A DNA stretch of 64,000 bases, taken from positions 1,178,001-1,242,000 of the forward strand of contig JAZKJV010001865.1 in NCBI GenBank assembly GCA_037367405.1. Direction: 5' to 3'. The notes below the pieces were generated by a model, which was not told the DNA's origin, did no database searches, and worked only from the letters and a program-made list of their open reading frames with translations. The position numbers were made by a program, and so were the translations under genes. The DNA comes from Ottelia alismoides (taxonomy: Eukaryota; Streptophyta; Magnoliopsida; Alismatales; Hydrocharitaceae). Within the stretch, counting starts at the first letter, position 1, and every line of letters starts with the position of its first letter. This document shows, one piece after another, positions 1 to 10,600 of the stretch.

Positions 1-1733
1 AAATTGAAGTAGATGAACTCATTGAATCCTCTGAGGATTGTGAGCTTCCTGAACCAGAATATGAAGTGATAAATATAGATGAAACACCCATACTTCTTCG
101 AAGGAGTTTGAGGGTGGTTGTACCACTTGAATGGTATGTATTCCACGTGTTAAGTGAAACTGACAATGATCCTAATTCATTTGATGAAGCACTCGTGGAT
201 CATGACATGAATAGATGGATGATAGCAATGAAGTTAGAGATTGACTCCATGCATAAGAATGGTGTATGGACCCTAGAGGATCCACCTGAAGGGGTAAAAC
301 CCATAGGGTGCAAATGAATCTTTAAGAGAAAGAGGGGACCTGATGGGAAAGTAGAGACTTTCAAAGCACATCTCGTCGCCAAAGGCTACACACAGAGAAA
401 AGGCATCGTTAAGATGAGATGTTCTCTCTTGTGGCTACGCTTAAGTCCATCAGGACACTACTAGCTATAGTTGCATCTCTTGACTACGACATCCAGCAGA
501 TGAACATCAAGGCAAGTTTCCTCAATGGATGACTCGAGGAGGATATCTATTTGGAATAACCCCAAGGCTTCACAACCAAGGAAGAAAAAATATGCAAGCA
601 GAAGAAATCCATCTATGGTCTCAAACAAGCTTCTCATAGCTGGAACATCAGATTTTACGAAACCATAGAGAGTTATGATTTTGTGTAGAATCCCGATGAA
701 CCTTGTGTGTACAAGAAGCCTAGTGGGAGAGCCTATGTGTTCATCGTGGTTTACGTGGATGACATCCTTGTCATTAGGAATGATACATGTATGATGACCA
801 CGGTTAAGATATCCCTTACCTTCGAAATGAAAGATCTTGGAGAAGCCTCTTACATCTTGGGTCAGAAGTTGTTCAGAAATCGAGGAAAGAGGATATTGGG
901 ATTATCACAACTTGGGTACATTAAGAAAATTCTTAAACGTCTTTGTATGGATAATTCCAAGAAAGGTTTCCTCCCCTTATGACATGGTATCCACATGTCT
1001 AAAGGGATGGCTCCTTAAACTGTTTATGAAAAGAAAGCCATGGCTAGAAGCCCCTATGTCTCAGCTATAGAAAGCTTAATGTACACCATGATGTATACTA
1101 GGCCAGATATCTTCAATGCAGTGGGAGTGGTAAGTTGTTACCAGTCCTGCTATGGAGAACAACACTAGAATGTAGTGAAGAACATATTCAAGTATTTAAG
1201 ACGGACGCAAGATTATGTCTTGGTCTATGGAGATGGTGATCTCCAATTCTTGGGATACACAGACTCAGACTTCATGTCAGATATTAATGATCAAAAGTCA
1301 ACATCAGGGTTTGTCTTCCTGTTGAACGGTGGTACCATGAGCTGGAGAAGCAAGAATCATGACACTACAATAGATTCAACAACATAAGCTGGATACATTG
1401 CCGCATCGGATGCTGCAAATGAGGCAGTGTGGTTGCGCAAGTTCATCATAGAACTTGGTGTAATTCCCTCTGATACTCTCATCCTGTTACTCTACGATAA
1501 CACAAGAGACATTGCCCAGGCAAAGGAACCCAACTAGCATCAAAAGAGAAAACACGTGGAAAGGAAATATCACATCATCTAGGAGATTCAAAAGCATGGT
1601 GACATCATCATCACCAAGGTGGCCTCAGCCTACAACGTTGTTGATCGTCTTACCAAACCTTTGACATAAAAGGTTTTCCACCAGCATGTAATGAGTATGG
1701 ATTTAAGGATTGTACCTGAATGGTTCTGAGGGC
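1..1733 (+). pseudogene. Ty1/copia pol remnant (end of integrase linker, reverse transcriptase, RNase H)
   Basis: This is the 3' part of a copia polyprotein; the 5' part lies left of the window. The RT begins near 200 (WMIAMKLEIDSMHKNGVW), continues through a region matching KARLVAKGYTQR at about 355-395, and has the catalytic YVDD intact at 752-763. The thumb region (DLGEASYILG) lies at about 835-870. RNase H-type sequence runs from about 1170 to 1640, with the TDSDF...KSTSGFVF block at about 1260-1315. The frame is broken: the expected Trp in GCKWIF is a TGA at about 314-316, further stops occur near 680, 1150 and 1387, and there are frameshifts around 410 and 980. The coding trace ends just before a polypurine tract. 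The copia assignment is secure. The element cannot move on its own. Confidence 0.93.
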
Positions 1734-1744
1734 TAGTGGGAGAT
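1731..1744 (+). other. Polypurine tract of the copia element
   Basis: The sequence GGCTAGTGGGAGAT lies immediately after the pol remnant and directly before the LTR start TGTTAACC. A purine-rich GTGGGAGAT joined to TGTTA is the usual plus-strand priming site layout of plant copia elements. Confidence 0.8.
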
Positions 1745-2942
1745 TGTTAACCATGTGAGCCCTAGGAGAACCATTCCTACAATATATGTTATTGTAATGT
1801 TTGATTTATCAATAAAAGTTATTGATTCTTTTCACTCCCTTTCTGAGATTTATTGAATGAATGCATTATAAGGTCCCTCTGTGCAATTGGAGTTATGTAG
1901 CATGGCCATCTTAATAATCATACAACTGTTGATTTAATAATTGAATCATAGAGGATGGTTCTTCGATGAATATCTAAGGAGTTAGATTGAATACTCATCA
2001 AGCACCATCACATGATTGTTAAGAGATGATATCCAGCCTGAGTAGGAGATAGAAATCCTTTCTCATTAGGTTGATATATGACCAACCTCTTGATGCAGGT
2101 CCTCTGCATGGGAATAGAGATTCGGAGGTGTCAAATTAGTTAGGTCAAAGAGCTGACTTAACGAGATCAAGATAACCAAGGTCCTATGTCATAAACTGTC
2201 ACGATATAGGCGCACATACTCTGACCAAAGATAGATGTGTTGTTATATGTCTAAGTGTGTACATTTGGCAGACTAATAGGTTGATGACCTAACCAAGGTA
2301 TATACACCAGAGAGCTGGTGTACATATAAGGGCATTTGAGTAATACAATCGCTCAAAGGGAACATACTTGTTCACCAGAATACATGAGCTCACTCATGAG
2401 ATTTTGGGACCAAACAAATTCCATGCATGGTCGTCATGCTTTGGAAGCATGACAAGAATTTGAAGGTATGATATATGCTTATGGAAAGCATATGATCGAT
2501 ACCAAATCCCACTGACCAAGAAGGAGAAACTTAATGATGAAACCCTGAAGATGACTGTGTAAAATTGATCAATATCTTTGGGTTGATCATAGGTCTTGTA
2601 GTATACATAATGTACAGGCATTAGGAATAGTTGAGGATGATGTTATCATAAACGATTGTATAACCATGATGCTTCCATTCCGAGGGAGTGATGAAAATGG
2701 TGTTTAGATTTTAGTGACTCCTCTCACTAGAGAAGTAATATGATTTTGGTCCAAGTGTTGGACATTGATCTCAATGAGATTCAGATGCAATGAGATGATT
2801 TGATTTGTGGTCTTTATTCAATCAAGCATCTATGAGAGGTCCATGAGATCTGGATTTGAGATGTGATATCAATATCCAAGTCACTATACGTGGAATGTAC
2901 AATCGCCATGTCCTTATCTCCAAGTATCTGTGGAGAAAGCGC

Positions 2943-2970
2943 ATTATTCTTGAAAGAGTTCAAGAATAAT
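2943..2970. repeat. Perfect hairpin in the copia LTR
   Basis: A 12-bp arm (ATTATTCTTGAA), a 4-base loop (AGAG) and the exact complementary arm. Its core resembles the palindrome at 5424-5446 near the other end of the same LTR. Confidence 0.8.
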
Positions 2971-3142
2971 TCCATTGTTGAATTATATATAAGCATTTAG
3001 AAATGGATAATTAAATGTGATTTAATTATCATGAATAATGTGAATTTGATTCATTTTATTTGCATGCATGAGAATGATTATCTAGTGTAATTAAATGTGA
3101 TTTAATTATTATGGATATGAATAATGTGGATAGCATTATCCA

Positions 3143-3151
3143 ATTATTCAT
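3143..3151. repeat. Left 9-bp target site duplication of the Pack-MULE
   Basis: ATTATTCAT is present here and again at 4448-4456, directly outside the two terminal inverted repeats. Nine-base duplications are the signature of Mutator-type insertion. Confidence 0.93.
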
Positions 3152-3271
3152 GGGATATTTACCCAGCAGACCCTGAAATCTTTCGAAATTACCTCTACGA
3201 CCTTTGAAACATCATAATTCCTCCCACGACCCCGTAATCTTGCTAACCCTTACCCAATAAACCCTGTGGTT
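3152..3271 (+). repeat. Left terminal inverted repeat of the Pack-MULE
   Basis: Begins GGGATATTTACCCAGCAGAC. The first ~93 bases are the reverse complement of the right end at 4355-4447; the next ~25 are partly matched. Confidence 0.93.
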
Positions 3272-3621
3272 AACCCCCATCCATTTACCCGTTAAAACTA
3301 ACCAGATTCCGTTAAATTCTTTTATCTTATGCCTATTTTATTTGTCGAATTTACCTTAACTGCCACTCCCTCTACCCTCCTCCTTTTCCCCACCACCCAA
3401 CACCCAACACCTCCTCCCTCCATGGCCCTCCTCCCCGACCTCCGCCTCCTCCTCCTCGTTCTCGACTCCCGGCGGCCGCTCGAAGCACCCTTGCCCCTGC
3501 CGCGCGAGCCCCCCTTCCGACGGTCCGCTTGAACCCCCCCGCGCTCGAACTGCCGCTCGAAGTGCCCATGCCCCCTGCCGCTGGAGCCCCCCTCCCGGTG
3601 CGCGAGTTGAGCTCCACGGGC

Positions 3622-4268
3622 CGATCAACTACGCGCCAACATCTCGCCGCTTCTCAGCAGTGCCGGGAAGAGCAGCACCATCGCCGTCCCCCACACGTAC
3701 GCCACCGTCACCAGCGCTGCCACCGCTCTCGGCACAACCCACCCTTTCTTCCTCAGCACTCCCTTCGCCGCTGCCTCCGCGACCATGCTCGCCCCCTGCA
3801 GCAGGAAGTAGCTAGTCGCCTCCCCAGTTGCCCACCGCAGCGTCAGGTAGTAGACCATGGCCTCGTGCACCAACCCAAAAATTAGAAACGCTGCCATAAC
3901 TCCAGCGAGCTCGCCCCCTGCAACCCTCGTACACCGCCTGGTGGAGGAGACACACCATGAGGTTCCATCTCCGCCCCCAGAAGTCCTGCAGAGAGGAGCT
4001 CAGGTACGACGCCTGGAACTGCGGCTCCAGCTCAACGCCGCCACCGCCGCTGCCGAGGAGGCACGCGGCGATCACGGCAGTGGCAGCCACGACCAGGGGC
4101 CTTGGGCAGCGGTTCCATTTCCTTGTTCGGCAACTGGCGATTTCGGTTGTGGATCTTGACGGGGAGGGAGGCGAGGGCGAGGAAGGCGGGGAGGGATAGA
4201 GTTGAGTCGGAGAGGGGGCCTCTCTGGAAGAAGAAGAGGCTTTTGGTTGATTCTAGCCGTCCGATCAC
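3622..4268 (-). pseudogene. Captured fragment of a wax-synthase-type MBOAT O-acyltransferase gene
   Basis: Three minus-strand frames in order give parts of the plant wax synthase / long-chain-alcohol O-fatty-acyltransferase family (membrane-bound O-acyltransferases of the ER). Near 4225-4145 is GPLSDSTLSLPAFLALASLP. Near 4020-3930 is the family hallmark LQDFWGRRWNLMV, preceded by ELEPQF. From 3897 comes FLIFGLVHEAMVYYLTLRW, containing the conserved MBOAT His in VHE (codon about 3866-3868), followed by hydrophobic segments to about 3628. At least two frameshifts separate these blocks (near 4100 and 3900), and the protein N-terminus is missing, so it is not functional as it stands. No intron is evident between the blocks. 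Identification rests on remembered family motifs; a search would settle which paralogue was copied. Confidence 0.82.
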
Positions 4269-4327
4269 GGATTGGTTAGATTAACTCGTTTTTAACTCAA
4301 TGAAGTTAACTCAAGATGTGTCAATTT

Positions 4328-4447
4328 AACGGCAGGGTTCGTGGGGTAAGACGGAGCAAGATTACGGGGTCGTGGGAGGAATTATGATGTTTCAAAGGTC
4401 GTAGAGGTAATTTCGAAAGATTTCAGGGTCTGCTGGGTAAATATCCC
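4328..4447 (-). repeat. Right terminal inverted repeat of the Pack-MULE
   Basis: Reverse complement of 3152-3271, nearly perfect over the outermost ~93 bases, ending GTAAATATCCC. Confidence 0.93.
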
Positions 4448-4456
4448 ATTATTCAT
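4448..4456. repeat. Right 9-bp target site duplication of the Pack-MULE
   Basis: ATTATTCAT, identical to 3143-3151. Confidence 0.93.
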
Positions 4457-4997
4457 ATATATTATAAATTCTTATTATATATTAGAGAGAGACTTATTGT
4501 GATTTATATTTGTCAGTTAATTATTGATGTGAATTGTATTCACATTGAATGTTTAATTGAAAATATAATTACATATTCTTTTGGGCTGAGAATGAGATTT
4601 ACATAATTCCAATGGCATGATTGCAATCTTCACAAGATAATTATGAACATTTTTGAGATAATCTCGGAAAATCGATGAGAAAATGTAGTCTCATGATTTG
4701 GATTGACATTGACTCATTCCAAGTCATGGGTGGACGACCACATTGTCTTGAGAGGACTTGGTGGTCGTACCCCCCTTTTTAGGGGATGAGCCAATCTCTT
4801 CCTCCATTATCTCCAAGATTAAATGATTTAATTGTGAAATTAATTATATTGATTTATCAATATATATTAGTTAAAAGTTAAATTAATTGTTGTTATGTTT
4901 TAACAACAAGATCATGGCCATTCAAATCAACACAAATCAATCTCATCCATTGTTTTTGTGTTGTCTATGCATCGAGATCCATGGACTCCCAAAACCC

Positions 4998-5006
4998 TAT
5001 ATAAGA
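4998..5006 (+). promoter_or_regulatory. TATA box of the copia LTR
   Basis: CTATATAAG followed about 30-60 bases later by a CT-rich stretch (CTCTCTCTCTC near 5050), the layout of a plant LTR promoter. Activity is not shown. Confidence 0.55.
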
Positions 5007-5423
5007 ATAGGCACCTCCTGATCTTCAGATTATAATTTCGACAACGTCGCTCTCTCTCTCATTCTCTCATTATCATGTCATCCCATCTCTCTCTCCTTGA
5101 GTGGTTGTCCACTCTTCTCATAGAGAGAAGGTCACCTTCGTCGTCGCTTCACCGTTATGTTACCGCTTCGATGACTCTTGGGTCTCCATCTTTTTTGGTG
5201 CATCTCACTCATGATGAAGGCATTAGATCTCGTGAGATGAGATCAGTATATCCATTACTTGGATCATCGACTTGGATTGTGAGAAGTACGCGACTCATCT
5301 CTGCGCTCGCAAGCATCTCCTCTGACAGATTAGACTTGAGACAAAAGGTCTCTTCTCTTAGAGGCTCGATCACAACCATGATACAAGATGTATTCCTTTA
5401 TCTATTATGTGGTTAGAAGAAAC

Positions 5424-5446
5424 GATCCAAGAATTATTCTTGGATC
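5424..5446. repeat. Palindrome near the end of the copia LTR
   Basis: GATCCAAGAAT, one centre base, then ATTCTTGGATC: a perfect 11-bp inverted repeat about 20 bases from the proposed LTR end. It could form a hairpin in the transcript leader. Confidence 0.75.
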
Positions 5447-5479
5447 ATGTGGTTTCATCAGTGACAAATTTTAAATTCC

Positions 5480-6900
5480 CTTACATCGAGCAGCTTGTGT
5501 GACTAGTCGCTCTCTATCATATATGATGCCATTGTCATGATTTTGTGATGCGCTTTAAGGATTCTCTCATATCCTTCAGTACCAACAACAACCCATGATA
5601 GATCGTGACCACCTAGGCTTCCTATGTTCCACTAGTGGTGCTTCATCTCTGAAGCAGCCTCCAGCATATGAAGGGCATGGCGCCCAACAACAGCATCTCC
5701 AGTACTACCAGCAGCAACACAGTCCTCAACCCTCATACCAGCGTCAATAGTGGAGATAGCAATAACCTCATCCACCTCACTCGTACCAGTATCGACAACA
5801 ACAGAGCTAGACTCATTTCCAACGAGGCAACCCATCTGATTTTCATTCACAATCGTATGAGAACCCAACCCTTGATGATGTTTCCTGCATGCTTTATGAG
5901 TAGCAAGCCACCTTTTGGTGAGAAGTGGATGAGTTCCGATAGGAAATGAGAAAAATAATCAAGGGCAAGGTCACCATACCTGCACAGATTGAACCTAACC
6001 CTAACAATCTAAAGAGAAAGTATAAGAAGGTACAATCTACAAGGACCGCCTCTCCTAATGATATTACGGATGACTTTCTTTATTTATTTGATGATGATTT
6101 TGTGACACTTAGGAGCCGTAGGAAGCCAGTCGGTGCCGACTCATCTAGGTAACATTCTGATGTAGATTCTAGGGCTCCAGATGGCATCAGGAGCTGTGCT
6201 GATGCCGCTAATCATCAGATGATGGTGGCACTAAAGCCATCAAGGGTGATGATCCAGACAACAATGTTGATGCTATTACATCTCCGGTTGTTGTAGATGG
6301 TGGTGCTGATGGCACCAAATTTCCATATACTAGGCCAGAGCACTATACTAAGACCGCCAGTTCAGATGTTGTCAGTGGTACTGATGCCACAAAGAGTCAG
6401 ACAGTTATTTTATCCTCTCATGTACTTGAGCATGTTTGTAGAGAAATACAAAAAGGGAAAAACTTCAAAAATAAAAAATATGAATAAAGGAAAGGTTTAT
6501 GTATCTTCTTTGTATCCATTTATTGAGGTTAATAATATTTGCATGGATTCCAGCATTCTGAATGCTTAGAAACACACTCCTGACCCTCATTCTTCTGAGG
6601 GTCCATCTATCCCCTTCCCTCAAGCACATCGCTTAGGGAAGGGCTCTAAAATAGAAAATCCCAAAAATAAACAACAGATAGAGGTCACCGAGCAGATGAT
6701 AGAACGATTCCATATACAACTTACTCTTTAGGAGGCACTTGAGCATATCCCTCTTTTCCAGAAGAACCTTAGAGAGAAGACCACCATCCGTAGGCTCAAG
6801 AGGCGAAATCACAATGTAGAAATTCATGTGATAACTTGTGCCACTTGCTTTGCCATACAGAACTGATTGCCAGCCAAGAGACTTGATGTGGGGGCTCCTT
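5480..6900 (+). pseudogene. Gag remnant of gypsy element U
   Basis: In the frame near 5660-5790 the sequence is rich in Gln, Tyr and Pro (QQQHLQYYQQQHSPQPSYQR), like the C-terminal spacer of Tat/Athila gag. At about 5960-6020 a segment (VTIPAQIEPNPNNLKRK) parallels one in element V (about 18710-18760, minus strand: LIPAQFKANPSNLRRK). From about 6680 to 6800 the frame resembles the helical linker that precedes protease in these elements (EALEHIPLFQKNL). Many stops and frame changes occur. The capsid part is missing on the left, where the copia LTR begins, so the copia element probably inserted into this gag. Confidence 0.7.
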
Positions 6901-7260
6901 ATGTCAGATGCCATATCCATAAGTAGTGGTTTGATCGGACTCTATTATACAATGGATCCTCGATTAACCTCCTTCCGGCTACCTTACTCGACCGATTCGA
7001 GTTTGTACCTCTTAGACAGAGCAGGATAGTTCTTCAGTTTGCAGATTGATCTGTCAAGAGGCCAAAGGGGTTATTAAAGTACATTGTCGTCACAATTCAT
7101 CACCTGAAATTCCCCATGGACTTCGTTGTGTTGGACATGTAGATCCTTAAATGTGTGACCGATACCCCCATCATTTTTGAATGACCCTGCTTGGCCACAT
7201 CTAAGGCAGTGTCCGATCATGATAATGGGAAGGTATACTTTCGTGTTGTCGGTGAGAGTA
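6900..7260 (+). pseudogene. Aspartic protease domain remnant of gypsy element U
   Basis: The frame from about 6935 reads FDRTLLYNGSSINLLPATLL, which aligns with the protease active site of element V (TLIDSGSSINLMP). Further along it has a flap-like region and FPMDFVVLDM. The catalytic Asp of the DSG triad is Asn here, and stops interrupt the domain near 7045 and 7140, so it would be inactive. The position between gag and RT is the normal one for a Ty3/gypsy polyprotein. Confidence 0.8.
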
Positions 7261-7849
7261 TACAAATAGAGATGATTGAGGAGTTGAGAGCTAGAGATTC
7301 AGCTTGCTCCGAGTATAGTTCGTAGTATATGACATATTCAGAGCTAGACGTCCATCATTTGTGAGATTTTGTGATTACAGATGATTAAGTCATTTGGACA
7401 GACCTGATTTCACAAGCTCTTGTCACACCTTCATATTCTACAGAGATAAAGATGCTAGTAGATGAGAGTTCGGAGAGTGCACTTATGACACAGGACACCT
7501 TAGAGGTCGATGATTGTGATTTGGCTAGTGAAGAAGAGTATGTTTGTTATGATTCTGATTCAAATCCCTCGAGCTCAGACACTGATTTTGATTAGCAAGA
7601 TTTCAGTAATTATTTACCTTGTCTGATCCACAGAGCCTATAGCTAGGGCGGAGATTGAGCCAGTACATTTGATAGATACATCAGCATGGTCGTCTTTGTC
7701 GGTTCATTGAATCCACAAGAGTTATCACATGCAGATTGGTTGCCCTCACTCAGACTTTTCAGAGACCATATATGCCATCTCCCACATGCCCTGAACTGAA
7801 GATCTTACCATAGAGCATGAAGTATAGAATCTTTGTAAGTGAGCCAAAA

Positions 7850-8830
7850 TTTTTTCCAGTAATTATCTCAGTAGATTTGACTGATGACCAAGAATCTCGT
7901 TTAATGGAGGTTCTTGAAAGAAACCGCAAGGCAATCGAATGGATTGTAGCTGATCTCTAAGGGATAAGTCTACCTTGTGCTCCCACCATATATATCTTTA
8001 AGATGATGCCAAACCATCGCGTGAGTTTCAGCATAGGCTGATCCCGAATCTTCGAGATGTAGTCATTAATGAAATATCTATGTGGTGGAACATTGATTTT
8101 ATCCACCTGATCTAGTCTGTTAAATGTGATACCCAAGAAGGCATGTATCACTACAGTTATAAATGAGTTTGGAGAAGAGATAGCTACCCGAGCACCTACT
8201 TCTTGAAGGGTATGTGTGGACTACAGACGATTGAATCAGACCACCATGAAGGATGATTCCTGGTAGCATTTATTGATCAGATTAACGAGAGGTTACCTGG
8301 AAAGAGTCATTACTGCTTTCTTGACGGGTATTCGATGTATAATCAGGTGGCAATAGTGCTCGAAGACTAGGAGAAAATAATGTTCACCTGAATGTTCGAA
8401 ACATATGCTTTTAGACGGATGCCCTTTGGATTATGTAATACCCCGGTACATTCTAAAGGTGCATGGTTTCCATCTTCTCGAACATGGTGGGCGACTATTT
8501 AGTGGTCTTCATGGATGACTTTTAAGTCTATGTTGATGGGTTTAATGCTTGTCTTGCTTGCCTAGACCGAGTACTTTAATGCTACATTGAGGTCCACATA
8601 ATCTTATCTCGGGAGAAGAGTCATTTCATGATGATTCAAGGGACGATCCATGGTCACATCATCTCTAACATGGGCATGGAGGTTTATCAAGCCAAGGTGG
8701 ATATCATCAAGAAGCTCACTTCACCGTCCAATCTGAGATAGTTGCGGTCTTTGCTGGGGCATGTCGATTTCTACCAATAGTTCACAATTTACTTCAGTTG
8801 GATTGCTCGACTGTTAACCGATTTGCACAC
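7850..8830 (+). pseudogene. Reverse transcriptase domain remnant of gypsy element U
   Basis: The domain begins with FFPVIISVDLTDDQESRLM near 7850-7905 and LEVLERN-type sequence. It continues through CFLDGYSMYNQVAI (about 8320-8360) and AFRRMPFGLCNTP (about 8410-8445) to the catalytic FMDDF at 8508-8522, which is followed at once by a TAA stop. Palm and thumb regions follow (SREKSHFM at about 8610-8635; KVDIIKKLTSPSN at about 8695-8735). There are several stops and frameshifts. Related to the RTs of V and X in this window. Confidence 0.88.
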
Positions 8831-9450
8831 GAAAGAAAATGAGTATCTTGTAGTTGATAAGTGTCTTTCTTCTTTTGAGACTCTCAAGAATTTGGTTCTT
8901 CATGCTCCTGTCCTTCAGCAACCCGATTGGTCTCTCCCATTCGAAATCATGACATATGCTTCCGATTTTTCCATAGGGCTGTGCTTGGAAAGAGGTGGGA
9001 TAATGTGTCATTTGCCATACACTATGCTAGCCAGACATTGGATGCCACTCAACAGATATACATTGAGACTGAAAAGGAAATGCAAGCTGCAATTTTTGCT
9101 TTGGATAAGTTTCAATCTTATATTCTCGGATCTAGAGTGACTATCTATACAGATCACACCGCCATCCGATACTAATGGCCAAGAAGGATGCCAAAGCCAG
9201 ATTGACTACATGGATCCTTCTATTCTGGGATTTTGATATTGAGATTAAGGATAAACCTGGAGTCAAGAATGTGGTGGCGGATCACCTCTCTCGATTAGAT
9301 CATCTTGAGGATTCTGACATGACCACACCTATCACTGAGACATTTCCAAATAAGGTGATTCTTTCTATCACCTCGCTCTCATGGAACACTGACATTGTGA
9401 GCTATCTTGTTGCTAAGAAAGCTCCAAAAGGTTGGCCCAGACAGTGACTT
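8830..9450 (+). pseudogene. RNase H domain remnant of gypsy element U
   Basis: Two frames are needed: the first reads LPFEIMTYASDFSIGLCLERG (about 8935-9000), the second IHYASQTLDATQQIYIETEKE and GSRVTIYTDHTAIRY (to 9175). After a stop the tether IKDKPGVKNVVADHLSRLDH follows (about 9240-9310). The VADHLSR block is the usual end of Ty3/gypsy RNase H. Frame breaks at about 8990 and 9175 make it non-functional. Confidence 0.88.
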
Positions 9451-10600
9451 GAGATCTTCCTCACAAAGAGCAAGTCGTATCATTGGGATGATCCCACCCT
9501 TTACCACAAAGGGGAGATAGTGTCTGGCGTTGGTGTATACTTCAGGAGGAGCATCATAGAGTCCTCACCTATTGCCACAGGCTTGAGGCAGGAGGACATC
9601 ACTCTGGGAGACGGACAACGCAAAAGGTTCTATAATATGACCTTTGATAGCCTACCCTCTTCAAGGATCCAGATGAATTCGTGAAGAGGTGTACTGACTG
9701 CCAGAGGATGGACACTTGTGGATAGAGAGATATGATGCTGATGCAACCCATACACTTCTGTGAGGTTTTTGACGCATGGGGCATCAATTTCATGAGTCCG
9801 TTCACTAAGAGTTAGGGATTTGAGTATATTTTGTAGGTTGTGGATTATGTGAGTCATTGGGTTGATTTCATCCCCGCCCAAGTCGTAGATGCAAAGATTG
9901 TTTCCAAATTTTTGAGGAAGACTATCATATCATGGTACGGGGTACTTAGAGTCTTGATTTCCGATGGGAGACTCATTTTATCAATGACAAGGTAAGGTCA
10001 CTTGTTAACGAGTTCAACATTCACCATAGAGTTGCCACACCATATAATCCATAGAAGAATGGTTTTGTTGAGGTTTCAAGTAGGGTAATTAAGACGATTT
10101 TGCATAAGGTTGTCCACCAAGACCAAAAGGACCGGTCTCTACTTTTGGGCTCGATCTTGTGTGCCTATAGGACATCCTTTAAGACACTTTTGGGCACATA
10201 TCATTTCCGACTCATTTATGGCAAGCTATGCCACTTACTTGTAGAGATCAAGCACAAGTCACTTTGGGTAGTCACTAAGTTACTATTGGATCCTGAGAGT
10301 ATAGGATATCATAGGAGAGCAGAATTAGTAGAACTAGAGGAGTTGAGAGATACATCATTCTCAAGTAGCGTACAATATAAGGACAGAGTAAAGATATGGC
10401 ATGATTCTCAAATCATCCATAAGCAGTTTGAGCCGAACTAGAGAGTATTGCTATTTGATGCAAGGTTAAGATATTTTCAAGGAAATTACAGAGTAAATGG
10501 AAAGGACCATACTTGGTCAGAAAGGTGCATGACAACAGTAGATTTGATACATCTGAATTGTCTTCCGAGTCCACCTTTCAAGTCAGCAATTAGCACCTAA
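9450..10600 (+). pseudogene. Integrase domain remnant of gypsy element U
   Basis: Zinc-finger and core regions are shattered by frameshifts from 9450 to about 10000. The core end is readable as HHRVATPYNP...NGFVEVSSRVIKTIL (about 10020-10105). The C-terminal part runs in one open stretch, 10100-10441: AYRTSFKTLLGTYHFRLIYG, then ELVELEELRDTSF and VQYKDRVKIWHD. After a stop come LLFDARLR and a degenerate GKW-type tail to about 10600. The order protease, RT, RNase H, integrase is that of Ty3/gypsy. Confidence 0.87.

Larger units (their letters stand above)
3152..4447. mobile_element. Pack-MULE (Mutator-like element carrying a host gene fragment)
   Basis: The 1,296-bp element is bounded by long terminal inverted repeats (3152-3271 and 4328-4447) and a 9-bp target duplication (ATTATTCAT). 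The outer ~93 bases of the two TIRs appear identical by eye and then diverge. There is no transposase, so it is non-autonomous. The interior is GC-rich, unlike the AT-rich LTR around it, and holds a broken wax-synthase-like gene fragment on the minus strand (about 3622-4268) plus an unidentified GC-rich stretch (about 3350-3620). It lies inside the 3' LTR of a copia element, so it is younger than that insertion. The near-perfect outer TIRs agree with a fairly recent event. Confidence 0.92.
1745..5466 (+). mobile_element. 3' LTR of the copia element, split by a Pack-MULE
   Basis: The LTR starts with TGTTAACC right after the polypurine tract. It runs through non-coding AT-rich sequence, is interrupted at 3152-4447 by a MULE, and resumes at 4457. 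A TATA box (CTATATAAG, 4998-5006) and a CT-rich leader after it support the U3/R/U5 layout. The right boundary is uncertain. TG...CA ends would fit a stop at the CA of GTGACA (5466), and sequence resembling gypsy gag follows from about 5480. Without the MULE the LTR is about 2.4 kb. The ORF at 5075-5416 lies in this leader and is not considered a gene. Confidence 0.7.

Noticed and set aside
5075..5416. 113-codon open frame
   Set aside because: Located just after the copia LTR TATA box in the leader; no similarity I can recognise and too close to the LTR end to be a separate gene.
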